This document shows positions 33,755 through 43,816 of a stretch of DNA of 64,000 bases, in pieces. Location of the stretch: NCBI RefSeq assembly GCF_014189505.1, contig NZ_CP050302.1, positions 248,001 to 312,000 of the forward strand, read 5' to 3'. This DNA is from Phyllobacterium sp. 628 (GTDB taxonomy: Bacteria > Pseudomonadota > Alphaproteobacteria > Rhizobiales > Rhizobiaceae). Position numbers and translations under genes: made by a program. Position 1 is the stretch's first letter, and each line of letters begins with the position of its first letter. Below the pieces are notes generated by a model, which ran no database searches, was not told where the DNA came from, and worked only from the letters and a program-made list of their open reading frames with translations.

Positions 33755-35032
33755 ATGTCCCGGAGCTCCCGCGTTACACTTCAAGCAATTGCTGTTGCCT
33801 TCGCACTGCTCGCAAATCCACAAGCGCCGATGGCAGCCAATAAGGACAATGTCATGCCCCTGCCGACAACCCGTGTCGAGCTTTCGGAGCGTTTGGTGCG
33901 TGGTGGACTTTCTCTTCCTGCCATCCAAACCATAGTTGCTGCATCGCGCGACGCCCTGGTACTTGAAACCACGCTGACGGAGGACGCCAAAGTTCCGCTA
34001 GGGGCAAGCAAGTTTGGCGGACATCCGGATTTGCCGAAGGAAATACCTTGGGCTGTTCGATCCGCATACGAAGGTGCAGAGCAACTTGCTCGACAGTACG
34101 AAGAAGAAGCTGCAAACCTTTATGCGGATTCTGGTCTGTTGGCACCGTGGTTACCCGAGCAAGATGGGAAAGCCCTGATTGTCGCGCGAAAGCAGCTGAA
34201 GGACGACGCTATGGCTGGCACTCTCAAGATCATGAAGGACGCTGGCATCGATACGGATGCACTTGATCTGGGAAACTTGCCAGCTGCCAATCCCGACGAG
34301 ATCGCAGCGGAGGCCAGGGAACTGCGTGCGAAGGCGAAGGCCGTGACAAAACCATTTCCGCTGACATTTATCGCCCAAATTGATCTTGCGGCGCTTTCAA
34401 GGGAACCCGGCTTTGATCCCGCTCTACCGAAAACGGGGCGACTTCTGCTTTTTTATGATCTTCCAATCCTGCCAGCTGACTTTGAGCCTCGCTCCAAAGC
34501 AGGCTGGCAATTGATTTATGACGAAACCCCTGTTTCTCAGCTGCAGCGCGTTGCACCCCCGAAAGAACTGCTCGACCTTATCCCATCCACACAGCTCCGG
34601 TCAGCTGCAGTTAAAACCTCCTCCGTAGTAACCACCGTGCCAACTGGTGATGCTGGCTTTGACGCTTTGCAAGGGATAGCGAAGGAAGATACCGCGCTCT
34701 ACCACAATTGGTTGTTCACACTTGGATGGCCTACTGACAACCAAGGTCACAATCATCAGCTTGGCGGCTGGCCGCGTGCGATACAGTCCGGGATGCAATC
34801 CCGCAGTCAGCTTGCCGCCAACGGAATCGATGCCGGCACTGGTGATGCCTACCAAAGTGAAGCAGCGAAGCGATTAATAGTCGACGCAAAAGCTTGGCAT
34901 CTTGTGGTGCAGATCGGTACGGATGAAGCGATAGGCTACACCCTTCCCGGCTCGATCAACGTGCTCGTGCGTGAGGAAGATCTTGCTATGCGCCGCTTTG
35001 ACCGGGCGTGGATAGTCTACGAGCAAGATTGA
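33755..35032 (+). CDS. DUF1963 (YwqG-like) exported protein
   Basis: 425 residues with a signal peptide (RVTLQAIAVAFALLANPQAP). The DUF1963 pattern is visible: SKFGGHPDLPKEIPW near residue 95, PLTFIAQIDLAALSREPGFD, GRLLLFYDLPILPADFEP, and HQLGGWPRAIQSGMQSRSQL. An alpha-helical insertion (YEGAEQLARQYEEEAANLYA to AKAVTKP) separates the first two blocks. YwqG-like proteins occur with SUKH-type proteins in toxin/immunity and defence neighbourhoods, but their biochemical role is unknown. An ATG at the start is preceded by AAGGACGACC. Confidence 0.8.
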   Translation: MSRSSRVTLQAIAVAFALLANPQAPMAANKDNVMPLPTTRVELSERLVRGGLSLPAIQTIVAASRDALVLETTLTEDAKVPLGASKFGGHPDLPKEIPWAVRSAYEGAEQLARQYEEEAANLYADSGLLAPWLPEQDGKALIVARKQLKDDAMAGTLKIMKDAGIDTDALDLGNLPAANPDEIAAEARELRAKAKAVTKPFPLTFIAQIDLAALSREPGFDPALPKTGRLLLFYDLPILPADFEPRSKAGWQLIYDETPVSQLQRVAPPKELLDLIPSTQLRSAAVKTSSVVTTVPTGDAGFDALQGIAKEDTALYHNWLFTLGWPTDNQGHNHQLGGWPRAIQSGMQSRSQLAANGIDAGTGDAYQSEAAKRLIVDAKAWHLVVQIGTDEAIGYTLPGSINVLVREEDLAMRRFDRAWIVYEQD

Positions 35033-35298
35033 GACGACGTCTGGAGCTGTGGCCAGGTCAACCTCTCGAGGTACGAAAAAAGGAATTGGCTGCCAAGCTC
35101 CGTGCAGAAAACACTGACCTTCGCAAGCGGCTCGGTCTCGATTAAGCTAAGCTGGTAGCCCTAAAACTGGGCCGCCATGCCCTGCGTCGAGGCTGTCTTC
35201 CGCGTCTGAATTTTGCGCAGGCAATATATCCACTTTTGTGCTTTATTTCAGCTGGTTGTTGATTATACAGCAGCGCTGACTTATATTCCGTCGTAGGA

Positions 35299-35571
35299 AT
35301 GGTGACTATGATGATGAATTCGGCATTGATCTTAACGACCGTGAATGCGCCGTACAGCAAACAGCTTGACGCGCAAACGCTCGTTTATTGCCTGAAAAAT
35401 CAAGAAGCTGCCAAAGCGGTGCCTGGACATATGTCCACCTTCTTCGGAGAGGTCAATCCTCTTCTGCAGAAAGCTTTTGCACATAATAATGGCGTTTCCC
35501 AAACACAGTTGATTTCGGCTGCCAAGGCTTTTGCAAGCTATTCCGGCGAGTCTTATCCGCTCGCTGCGTGA
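35299..35571 (+). CDS. Putative antitoxin partner of AbiEii-like protein
   Basis: Up to 90 residues; the ATG at 35308 or 35311 is also possible. The text (TLVYCLKNQEAAKAVPGHMS, TFFGEVNPLLQKAFAHNNGV, ISAAKAFASYSGESYP) shows no known fold to me and does not resemble the classical AbiEi winged-helix antitoxin, which is longer. Its stop overlaps the start of the AbiEii-like gene (GTGA), the layout of a toxin-antitoxin pair. The antitoxin role is inferred from that position only. Confidence 0.55.
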   Translation: MVTMMMNSALILTTVNAPYSKQLDAQTLVYCLKNQEAAKAVPGHMSTFFGEVNPLLQKAFAHNNGVSQTQLISAAKAFASYSGESYPLAA

Positions 35572-36227
35572 GTATCCCCAAACATCAGTCTGATTGGAAG
35601 CGGTTGTTTCGGATGGCTTGCAGCCTTATCCGGCAGGTGAACGCCGATCATCAGATTATTGAAGGTTGGAGCTTCGGCGGCGGAACAGCCATGATGATAC
35701 AAATTGATCATCGTGAAAGTCACGATGTCGATATCTTTCTGCCAGACCCGCAATTTCTGTCTTACCTCGATCCTCAAAAGCAAAATTTTGAATTTGAAGT
35801 CGTGCCCCACGATTATGGTGGTGATGGTACCGGTTTCCTCAAAATCGCATTTGCTGATGGTGAGATCGACTTCATTGTCGGGCCTGCAATGACTGAGGCA
35901 CCTACAATCGCCCGAGAGATAGAAAACGAAATTGTACTCCTGGAAACCGTTCCGGAAATCATCACCAAGAAAATCTACTACCGCGGCTCAAGCATCAAGC
36001 CCAGAGACATCTTTGATATTGCCGCAGCTGGGGAAACGGATGCCAACTCAATCATTTCAGCGCTTCGCTCTTATCCTAAACAAGTCGAACAAACGCTCGC
36101 AACGATAGACAAGCTCAATCCCGAGTTTGTCTACGCAACAATCCAGCAGCTGATGCTTCGTGACCACTGTCGGAACATCGCCACAACGGCTATTGATCGG
36201 GCCAAAGAAATCTTGCGTGCTGTATAG
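35568..36227 (+). CDS. AbiEii/AbiGii-family nucleotidyltransferase toxin
   Basis: 219 residues starting at GTG 35568. The nucleotidyltransferase signature reads GWSFGGGTAMMIQIDHRESHDVDIFLP: GGT at 38-40 and the metal-binding D53 and D55. Later KKIYYRGSSIKPRDIFDIAA is the conserved K...R..RDxxD block of the family. AbiEii-type enzymes (MenT relatives) transfer nucleotides to tRNA or protein and halt growth, giving abortive infection. All motif residues are present, so activity is plausible. It is the second gene of a pair with an unusual short partner. Confidence 0.85.
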   Translation: MSIPKHQSDWKRLFRMACSLIRQVNADHQIIEGWSFGGGTAMMIQIDHRESHDVDIFLPDPQFLSYLDPQKQNFEFEVVPHDYGGDGTGFLKIAFADGEIDFIVGPAMTEAPTIAREIENEIVLLETVPEIITKKIYYRGSSIKPRDIFDIAAAGETDANSIISALRSYPKQVEQTLATIDKLNPEFVYATIQQLMLRDHCRNIATTAIDRAKEILRAV

Positions 36228-36360
36228 GCCTGCCTGTATCCGGGGCCAATGGCAACCATCCACTGGAAAACTCCCCTTCCCGGCCTTGGCGCACGTGACG
36301 CACAGATTGTGACGTGCGATGGTCTGCAACCTGATTGGTTGCCGGACATTTTAAGGGTTC

Positions 36361-37629
36361 ATGCCGTTTCGTTTCATCCATACCGCTGACATCCATCTGG
36401 ATTCGCCGCTGCGATCATTGTCGCTGCGCGATCCTGATCTTGGTTTGCTGATCGGCGACGCCACGCGGCAGGCACTTGTTGCGATCGTCGACCTTTGCCT
36501 CGAAGAACAGGTCAATGCATTGGTGATTGCCGGCGATCTTTATGACGGCGATCAGACCTCCATGAAAACCGCCCGATTTCTGGCAACGCAGATGCAGCGG
36601 CTGCATGAGGCCGGCATCAGCGTCTATACGATCCGCGGCAATCATGATGCCCTGTCAAAGATCACGCAGGAACTGGTGCTGCCGCCTTCGATAAAGATCT
36701 TTGGTGCGAGAGCCGAGGCGATCGAGCTGCAGCATGGCGGTCTTGCCATTGCCATGCATGGTTTGAGTTTTGGCAAACCGCAGGCGCCGGAAAGTCTGCT
36801 GCCAAAATTCAAACAGCCTGTGGCGGGTGCCGTCAATATCGGGATCATGCATACCAGCCTTGCCGGAGCTCCTGGCCACGATGCTTACGCTCCATGCAAT
36901 GTGGCAGACCTACATACATCCGGATTTGACTATTGGGCACTCGGCCATATCCATCTGCGCTCGCAGCATGTCGGTGCAAAGACAGTAATCATGCCCGGCA
37001 TGCCGCAAGGCCGGGACATCAATGAAGCTGGCGAGAAGTCCGTATCGCTTGTCACTGTTGGTGATGACAGATCAATCAGCGTTGAAGAGCGTCTGACCAG
37101 CATTGCCCAGTTCGAACGCCTGACGGTTGATGTGACGACTGCGCGGGAATGGCGGGATGTGATCACTGCCATTGAAACAGCATTGGCCGGGCAGCGCGAC
37201 AAAACCAGATCGGACCATCTCGTCGGCAGGTTAAAACTGACCGGCAACACGACGCTGGCATGGCAGCTGCGCCGTGATGCCGACCTGTTGCAGGCAGAGG
37301 CTGAACAGCGCGCTCAAGGTATTGGCCGTACCTGGGTGGAAAAGATCGAACTCGCTGTGCGTCCACTTGACGAGACAGCGACTGCCACGACCGCAGATCC
37401 CCTGGTTGAACTTGGGCACCTGATGCATGCCGATGTCATGACCTCGCACGGGTTTCGCGAGGATGTGCGCCAGATGATCAAGGACCTGCTGGATGATCTG
37501 CCACCGGAAAGCCGGAAATTTGCCGGCAATTCCGAAGTCGAGTTTGAAACATTCATCGATGAGTTGATGACACAGAGCGGCGATGACATTATCGCGCGGC
37601 TTAAATCTCCTGGCCGGGAGACGCAGTGA
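36361..37629 (+). CDS. SbcD/YhaO-like metallophosphoesterase
   Basis: 422 residues. All phosphoesterase motifs are present: FIHTADIHLDSPL (Asp, His), VIAGDLYDGD, IRGNHDALS, IMHTSL and ALGHIHLRS. The order and the approximately 400-residue length match Mre11/SbcD-type nucleases and the YhaO subgroup. It works with the large ATPase encoded by the next gene, whose ATG overlaps the stop (TGATG), as an SbcCD-like complex that cuts hairpins or DNA ends. ATG 36361 follows TTTTAAGGGTTC. Confidence 0.92.
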   Translation: MPFRFIHTADIHLDSPLRSLSLRDPDLGLLIGDATRQALVAIVDLCLEEQVNALVIAGDLYDGDQTSMKTARFLATQMQRLHEAGISVYTIRGNHDALSKITQELVLPPSIKIFGARAEAIELQHGGLAIAMHGLSFGKPQAPESLLPKFKQPVAGAVNIGIMHTSLAGAPGHDAYAPCNVADLHTSGFDYWALGHIHLRSQHVGAKTVIMPGMPQGRDINEAGEKSVSLVTVGDDRSISVEERLTSIAQFERLTVDVTTAREWRDVITAIETALAGQRDKTRSDHLVGRLKLTGNTTLAWQLRRDADLLQAEAEQRAQGIGRTWVEKIELAVRPLDETATATTADPLVELGHLMHADVMTSHGFREDVRQMIKDLLDDLPPESRKFAGNSEVEFETFIDELMTQSGDDIIARLKSPGRETQ

Positions 37630-40600
37630 TGCGGCTGCGCAAGCTTGACCTTACCCGCTATGGCAAGTTCACCGATTACAGCCTCGATTTTGGTGAGGCC
37701 GTCGCCGGTTCACCTGATCTGCATATTGTCTATGGATTGAACGAGGCCGGGAAATCGACCGCCTTCGCCGCCTATCTTGATTTCCTCTTCGGCATTGAAG
37801 AACGCAGCAAGTACGCCTTTTTGCATCCCTATACGGCCATGCAGATCGGGGCGACGCTGCAGTTTGACGGACAGACCCATCAGCTGATCCGCAGCAAGGT
37901 CAGAACAGGCTCGTTGCAGGATGAGCGTGGTCAACCGGTCAATGAGGCTTTGCTTGGGACACCGCTTGCCGGCATTGGCCGTGAAGCCTACCGCACCATG
38001 TTCTCGCTCGATGAACAATCATTGAAGGACGGCGGCAATGCTATCATCCAGAGCAAGGGTGATCTTGGAGAACTTCTGTTTTCTGCCAGTGCAGGCCTTG
38101 CTGATCTCAGCCAGACATTGGCGGCAACGGCTGAGGAAGCCAGCCTCATTCACAAGAAGCGCGGACGCAACACGCAAGTTGCCGAGCTGAAGCAAAAGCT
38201 CGCCGATCTTAAAGCACAGCGGGATGCAATCGATACATTTGCTTCCGCCTATGCAAACCTTGTGACCACAGGCGATCAGGCACAATCAGCCTATGACGCG
38301 GCAATGGCGGAGCTTGGCAAAACAAGAACAAGCCTTGGCGACGTCTCACGCATTATACATGCCCTCCCCTTGGCCGGTGAGCATTCGCGCCTCAAAGGTC
38401 AGCTTGCTGATTTTGCCGACCTGCCGCGGCCGCCCTCCGAATGGGCGGCAGAACTGCCGCAATTGACGAAAGACCAGACGCGGATACAGACGCAGATCGA
38501 CGGAACGCAGAGAGAATTCGCCAGGCTGCAATCCGAGATTGATGCGATCGAGATTGATGATCAGCTCCAGTCTGTCGCCGCGCGCATTCTGGCACTTGAG
38601 GATGGCCGCGCACGCTATCGCACAGCTGAAGAGGATCTGCCGAAACGCCGGATCTCGCTTGGTGAACAGAACAGCGCTGTTGCAGGTCTTCTGAAATCAC
38701 TGGGGCAGGATGGCAACCGGACACCGGAGGCACTTGTTCTTCCCGCTGCACTTATCGGAGAATTGCGCAGTCTGATCGAGACACGCTCTGGCATTGACGC
38801 CACGCTGCACACGACTTCGCGTGAACTCGCCAAAGCAAAACAATTGCTGGAACGCATTGAATTAGAAAACGCGGACAGCGCATCACGCGGCAAGGTGCTC
38901 GGCAAAGAGGATGCGCGTTCCATCGAGACGGCACTTGGTTCCTTGCAGCGCAGTGACCATCAGGCACGTCTGCGTGTGGCCGAGCGGGATCGCGGGCAGC
39001 TTTCCCGCAACTACGACGCGCTTCTAACCAGCCTGCATCCATGGATAGGGGACGGAGCAGCGTTGCTTGCCTTTGATCTGCCGGAACCTCGCCGGATCGA
39101 AGCCTGGCGCAGTGAAGCCCTGCTGATTGAAAAGCGTATCCGGGAGCACAAGGACAGCATTCGCAAGTCTGGCACGGAAGAAGCGAGTACACGGGCGCAT
39201 ATTGAAGCAATCCAGGCGGCAGTCGGGCACATCGATGATGTCGAAGCACAGCGATCGCGTGAAGCGCGCACGCGTGCCTGGGAGCAACATCTGAACCAAC
39301 TCGATCTTGAAACAGCCAAGGCGTTCGAAGAGAAGATGCGAGTGCATGATGATCTGAGCGAGACACGCCTCGCACGATCACGCGATCTGGCCGAACTGCG
39401 TCAGGCGGCACAGACCGCATCGGTAAGTGCCGCATCCATTCAGCGTGAAAAGGAATTGCTGGCCGATGCATCAGATGAGCTCTTACAGCTACACACCCGC
39501 ATCCGTGCCGCCGTCTCCAACGCCATTGAATTGCCTGAGAACGCAACAATCGAGGATTGGCTGTCACGGCTTGAGCGCTGGAATGCCAGCCGCAAGGAAG
39601 CCCTCGCCGCATGGAATGCGCTTCGTGAGGTGGATGAAGATATCCGTCAAGCAAAGTCCGAGCTTGATCATGAAGTCTCGGTCCTTGTGACTGCAATGGG
39701 CGCTACATCTATTGATGGCATTGAAACCATGTCACCACCGGCGTTGATGCAGACTGCGAGCGCGTTTCTGTCAGAAGCGATCAGTGCCCGCAGCGCAGCG
39801 GAAAATACCGTTGCAAATCTCGCCAAACAAAAGCGGGAAATTTCCGAGCGCCAGGAGGATTTTGAGCGGGCTGATGCACAGGCAAAAAAATGGGACAGCC
39901 ATTGGAACGAGGCCCTCTCCAAAACCTGGTTCGGCGCCACCACATCAGAAGTGCCGCAGGTACGCGAGATCCTGAACAGCCTTGCTGATCTTCCCGCCGC
40001 CCTGCGAGAGCGTGATCAACTGGCGCAGCGCATCGCCACCATGGAGAATAATCAGATTGTCTTCGGTAAAGAAGTGGCTGGCATTTTCGAAGTGCTTGGC
40101 GAGACCTTTGACCCCGCACAGGCCCAGCAGGAAGCCGAAACTCTAACAAAGCGATATCAGGCCAGCCAGAGTGCCCAAAACATCCACGCCATGAAACTGG
40201 ATGAACACGAGCGTCTCGCAGACATCAGCCGCAAGCTCAAACAGGAACTTGCCGTGCATGAAGCGCGCAAGAGTGAACTGACTGCCTTCTTCGATGTCGA
40301 GACATTAACTGAGGTCAGTGCCAAACTGGAACAGGCTGCAGATAAAGCCCGGCTTGAACGCCGTCTTGCCGGCATCGCCGATCAGATCGCGGATGAATTG
40401 CGCGTGGTGACTTTCCCTGAGGCAGAAGCCCTGCTTACCGAAGTCAACGTCGCCGAGATTGAACAACAGGCAGCAGAACTCTCAGCCCGGTCGTCTGATC
40501 TGGAAGAACAAAGCCGTGTGCTCTTCGCCGATCTCACTTTAGCCAGGAAAAAGCTTGAGCAGGTGGGTGGAGATGATGCTGTGGCGAGGATCGAAGCACA

Positions 40601-41117
40601 GCGGCGCACGATCTTCCTCGAAATCGAAGAACTTGCACAAAAATACCTTCGCCTTAAAACCGGTGCGCTTGCCGCCGAAAATGCCTTGCACCTCTATCGC
40701 GACAAACACCGCTCCTCGATGATGAACCGGGCATCGGACGCCTTTCGTCTGATTACCCGCGGCGAGTATTCGGGTCTTGCTGCCAAGCCGGAAAAGGACA
40801 AGGAAATCCTGATCGGCGTTTCCAAAAGCGGCGCCTCGAAAATGTCCGACGCCATGTCAACCGGTACACAGTTTCAGCTCTATCTTGCACTGCGTCTTGC
40901 CGGCTACCAGGAGTTCGCCGAAGTCAGGCCATCCGTACCCTTCATTGCCGATGACATCATGGAGACCTTTGATGAGCCGCGCTCGGAAGAGGTGTTTCGT
41001 CTGATGAGCGAAATGGCGTCCATCGGCCAGGTCATTTACCTCACCCACCACAGGCACCTTTGCGAGATCGCGCAGAAGGTTCTGCCAAGTGTGCGAATAC
41101 ATGAGCTGAACGCTTAG
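37629..41117 (+). CDS. SbcC/YhaN-like SMC-type ATPase
   Basis: 1162 residues from ATG 37629 (GTG 37626 adds one). Walker A is GLNEAGKST (about 36-44), with the AAA_27/YhaN-type context YGKFTDYSLDFGEAVAGSPD. A long coiled coil fills the middle. The C-terminal half-ATPase has MSDAMSTGTQFQLYLALRLA as signature region, Walker B with FIADDIMETFDEPRSEE, and switch histidines YLTHHRHL. I see no CxxC zinc hook, as expected for the YhaN group. Partner of the overlapping SbcD-like gene. Confidence 0.92.
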   Translation: MRLRKLDLTRYGKFTDYSLDFGEAVAGSPDLHIVYGLNEAGKSTAFAAYLDFLFGIEERSKYAFLHPYTAMQIGATLQFDGQTHQLIRSKVRTGSLQDERGQPVNEALLGTPLAGIGREAYRTMFSLDEQSLKDGGNAIIQSKGDLGELLFSASAGLADLSQTLAATAEEASLIHKKRGRNTQVAELKQKLADLKAQRDAIDTFASAYANLVTTGDQAQSAYDAAMAELGKTRTSLGDVSRIIHALPLAGEHSRLKGQLADFADLPRPPSEWAAELPQLTKDQTRIQTQIDGTQREFARLQSEIDAIEIDDQLQSVAARILALEDGRARYRTAEEDLPKRRISLGEQNSAVAGLLKSLGQDGNRTPEALVLPAALIGELRSLIETRSGIDATLHTTSRELAKAKQLLERIELENADSASRGKVLGKEDARSIETALGSLQRSDHQARLRVAERDRGQLSRNYDALLTSLHPWIGDGAALLAFDLPEPRRIEAWRSEALLIEKRIREHKDSIRKSGTEEASTRAHIEAIQAAVGHIDDVEAQRSREARTRAWEQHLNQLDLETAKAFEEKMRVHDDLSETRLARSRDLAELRQAAQTASVSAASIQREKELLADASDELLQLHTRIRAAVSNAIELPENATIEDWLSRLERWNASRKEALAAWNALREVDEDIRQAKSELDHEVSVLVTAMGATSIDGIETMSPPALMQTASAFLSEAISARSAAENTVANLAKQKREISERQEDFERADAQAKKWDSHWNEALSKTWFGATTSEVPQVREILNSLADLPAALRERDQLAQRIATMENNQIVFGKEVAGIFEVLGETFDPAQAQQEAETLTKRYQASQSAQNIHAMKLDEHERLADISRKLKQELAVHEARKSELTAFFDVETLTEVSAKLEQAADKARLERRLAGIADQIADELRVVTFPEAEALLTEVNVAEIEQQAAELSARSSDLEEQSRVLFADLTLARKKLEQVGGDDAVARIEAQRRTIFLEIEELAQKYLRLKTGALAAENALHLYRDKHRSSMMNRASDAFRLITRGEYSGLAAKPEKDKEILIGVSKSGASKMSDAMSTGTQFQLYLALRLAGYQEFAEVRPSVPFIADDIMETFDEPRSEEVFRLMSEMASIGQVIYLTHHRHLCEIAQKVLPSVRIHELNA

Positions 41118-41216
41118 GATCTCTCCCTACGCATAATACAAACTACTTCCTACAAAATGGCCTCTTGAACTCGGTTGAACTTCAGTTGAAGTTGCAACCT
41201 GTGGTGGGGGCACTTC

Positions 41217-41909
41217 ATGCGGCGGTTTCTGTTCTGGGCAGTGATTATCGTGGCCGGCATTTCCTGGCTGGGTTCGCACAAGAAGGATGTGCAACCCACT
41301 GCGTCATCGCTCACTCAGCCCTCCTCACTCACGTCGCCGGTCACGAACACACCATCATCAACACCCGCCCCGGAAATTCCCACTGCTCCCAACGGAGCGG
41401 ATACAGTGCGATCCAAAATAAAGACAGCCCTCGGAAAAACTGTATTCGTGCGCGGCAAAGCTGCGGCTCTGCGTGCAGGCCCTGGCAAGAGTTTTGCGAT
41501 CATTGACCGATACGATAACGGCCGTGAAGTCACCCTTCTGGACACCCAAGCCGACTGGTCGCAGATCAGGGACAATCTTACACAAAAAGTGGGCTGGATT
41601 TCAGCAAAGCTTCTCAGCGAGACAAAGCCCGATGAGGTGCTGAAACGGGAAACATCTCAGAAGCCAGAGCCTCTGCCAAAGCCCAAAATTGAAATTCCCA
41701 AAATCAATGACACCACCATCATCTAGAGCATCATCGCTCAATCCATCGCGGTCTATCCCGGCTCCTGTCCCTGTCCGTACAACACCGATCGCGGCGGGCG
41801 AAGATGCGGCAAGCGCAGCGCCTACAATCGCGGTGGCGGGTATGCTCCTGTGTGTTTTCCGGAAGATGTAACGAAGGATATGATTTCAACCTTTCGGAAG
41901 CGGTCGTGA
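41217..41909 (+). pseudogene. SH3-domain exported protein, interrupted by an in-frame amber codon
   Basis: A signal-anchor (RRFLFWAVIIVAGISWLG), a Ser/Thr/Pro-rich linker, and a bacterial SH3 domain (VFVRGKAAALRAGPGKSFAI, GREVTLLDTQADWSQIRDNL, VGWISAKLLSE) are followed by a TAG at 41724-41726. The same frame continues for 60 more codons with well-conserved text: SIIAQSIAVYPGSCPCPYNT, DRGGRRCGKRSAYNRGGGYA, PVCFPEDV, to a TGA at 41907. This Cys-rich tail is the normal C-terminus of such rhizobial SH3 proteins. A CAG to TAG change at the junction (expected ...TTIIQSIIAQ) explains the break. Confidence 0.85.
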
Positions 41910-42001
41910 CAACATGATGTTAACTTGCGCCCCGACCTCATCGACTCCTGACAGCGACGAACCAGAACAGATTATAACGCACCCAAATTATAGGAGCTAA
42001 A

Positions 42002-43447
42002 ATGGCACTTTCTCTATTTGAGGCGAAGAAACAGCTCCTTTCCGGCGAGGTCCTTTCCTGGCCGAAGTTCGGAGAGAATAAAGCGGGATCAACGCAATTA
42101 TCTACGCCCGCGGCTCGGCGCCTGTTTCAATATTTACTGACTTGCGACCAAGTGAAGGTTGCTGAGGGAAGCGAGAGCCTATTCGACGGGCTCGTTTCGG
42201 CATGGGAGAATATAGACTTGGACCCAGCAGCTGATAAAACCCTAAGTGGTCCCGTCTCGACAACAGGACCGTGGCGCCTTGCACGAATTGAAAGCTCTGG
42301 TTTTGGGGGGCTCAACATGATTGGGGGGCCGAACTTGGACATACCTTTCGACGGTCAAAATTGGTGCCTTGAAGGTCAGAATGGTTCAGGTAAGACATCC
42401 CTTGTAAGTGCTATTATCTGGGCATTGACTGGCTATCGCTGCCGAGACCAAGATGGACTTGTCTTTGAGCGCGGCCATCGCGGACCTGTCTATGATGACT
42501 CTGGGGCTCGCATTGGCGACTGGCCAGCAATTGTTGCATATCCTTCAAACTCAGTCCAGCTGTCCGGTCCCGCCGCAACCTGGGTTCGACTTACATTTCA
42601 AGATCCGGAAGGAAACAGCACTCACGCTTATCGTAAGCTCATATCCGCGCCTAATGAAGAACCGATGATAGAGGTAGAGATTTCTTCCGATCTACTCGTC
42701 TCGCCCCACCTGTTTGAGGTTGGGTTACTCATGCCAGCGCGGCTCAGTCGAATAGGATTTGGCGAGAAGAGCCAGACCATTTATGAGGCGGTGAAATTAC
42801 TAACTGGTCTAGACCAGATCGCAGCCATTGCTGAGGGAGCGAGCAGCATTACTCATAAAGCCAAGCGGTTTCTGAAATACTCTGTCGATAAGGGTGCTCC
42901 CGCACTAGAGACTAAAATAGCGCTACTTCTCGACCGCGCTAGCGAGGAGGCAAAAAAGGCAGAATTCGAGCTCAAGATTGCAGGTAACCGCCGGGACAAA
43001 AACTACTCACAGGAGCTTCGCAATATCGCCCAACGGGGATCTGAGCAGGCAGCTACCCATCTGGGCGTGTTGACTTCAGATATCACTGACACAATTGATA
43101 TCAACGAGGGTGCTGACAGGGCGGCAATCAGACAAGCAGTAAGCATTGCACGCGGTATTCTGCAAGATAGTTCCAAGGGCGTTTCAATCTTTGATGCTTG
43201 GAAAGCAATGTGGTCAGCATATGACGATGCTGGCTTCCAAACCATCCCCAACTTAATCTCGCATACGCGACAAAAGCTAGCCGAGGCAATTTCCTGGGAC
43301 GAGCGTCAGAGCAAAGACTACAAGCTGCGCCTCAAAGCTCTTGCTTCACAGTTTTTCGAACCGAGCACGCACGAGCATAATGAGGCGGATTGCCCTTTGT
43401 GCGAAAGTAAGCTCTCGGGCGAGAAGCGCCAAGCACTGGCAAACGAG
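42002..43447 (+). pseudogene. Rad50-like zinc-hook ATPase/S24-domain fusion, 5' part
   Basis: Codons 1-482 of a large ATPase split by an IS3 element. AGGAG lies 6 bases before ATG 42002. After a 90-residue N-terminal leader comes Walker A G125QNGSGKT132 in the text FDGQNWCLEGQNGSGKTSLV. The rest is helical, with a probable coiled coil (330-460) ending in EADCPLCESKL, a CxxC zinc hook with cysteines 464 and 467, as in Rad50/SbcC. The frame is cut at GAG 43445-43447 and runs to a stop inside the IS at 43499-43501. In the joined protein the text goes on as ALANELKALKTASNEAERK. Confidence 0.85.
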
Positions 43448-43513
43448 TGGCCTGCCCCCTTGAAAGTGGTCCTTTATGAAGTATGGCTTTTGAGCCGATA
43501 AAGGATATTGAGA

Positions 43514-43793
43514 ATGCCAAGCAAACGACACAAGCCCGAAGAGATTGTCATGAAACTGCGTCAGGTAGATGTTCTAAGTTCGCAGGGGGAAGTCGATGGC
43601 AGAAGCCATTCGATCGATAGGTGTGACGGAAGTAACATATTACCGGTGGCGGGCCGAATACGGCGGCTTGAAGGGTGATCAGGTCAAGCGGCTGAAAGAA
43701 CTGGAAGCGGAGAATGCGCGTCTTCGGCGGGCTGTTTCGGATCTGACGCTGGACAAGATGATCCTTGCTGAGGCCGCAAAGGGAAACTTTTAA
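43514..43793 (+). pseudogene. IS3-family orfA, frameshifted
   Basis: Begins MPSKRHKPEEIVMKLRQVDV, the helix-turn-helix N-terminus of IS3-family OrfA. A run of five G at 43585-43589 carries one base too many: with four the text continues as LSSQGKSMAEAIRSIGVTEV and TYYRWRAEYGGLKGDQVKRL to the leucine-zipper LKELEAENARLRRAVSDLTL. As written the first frame runs off into nonsense. Either a real mutation or a homopolymer read error. Confidence 0.8.
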
Positions 43794-43816
43794 GCCCCGC
43801 ACGCCGCCGTGCCTGT

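Noticed and set aside
35033..35298. Short open text LWPGQPLEVRKKELAAKLRA then ENTDLRKRLGLD before the AbiEii pair
   Set aside because: It looks like a coiled-coil tail of an IS protein, but no start, end or partner frame could be found, so no element was called.
36249..36389. 46-codon frame beginning MATIHWKTPLPGLGARDAQI just before the SbcD-like gene
   Set aside because: It overlaps the next gene start, lacks a clear ribosome binding site and has no recognisable family; could be chance or a decayed 3' end.
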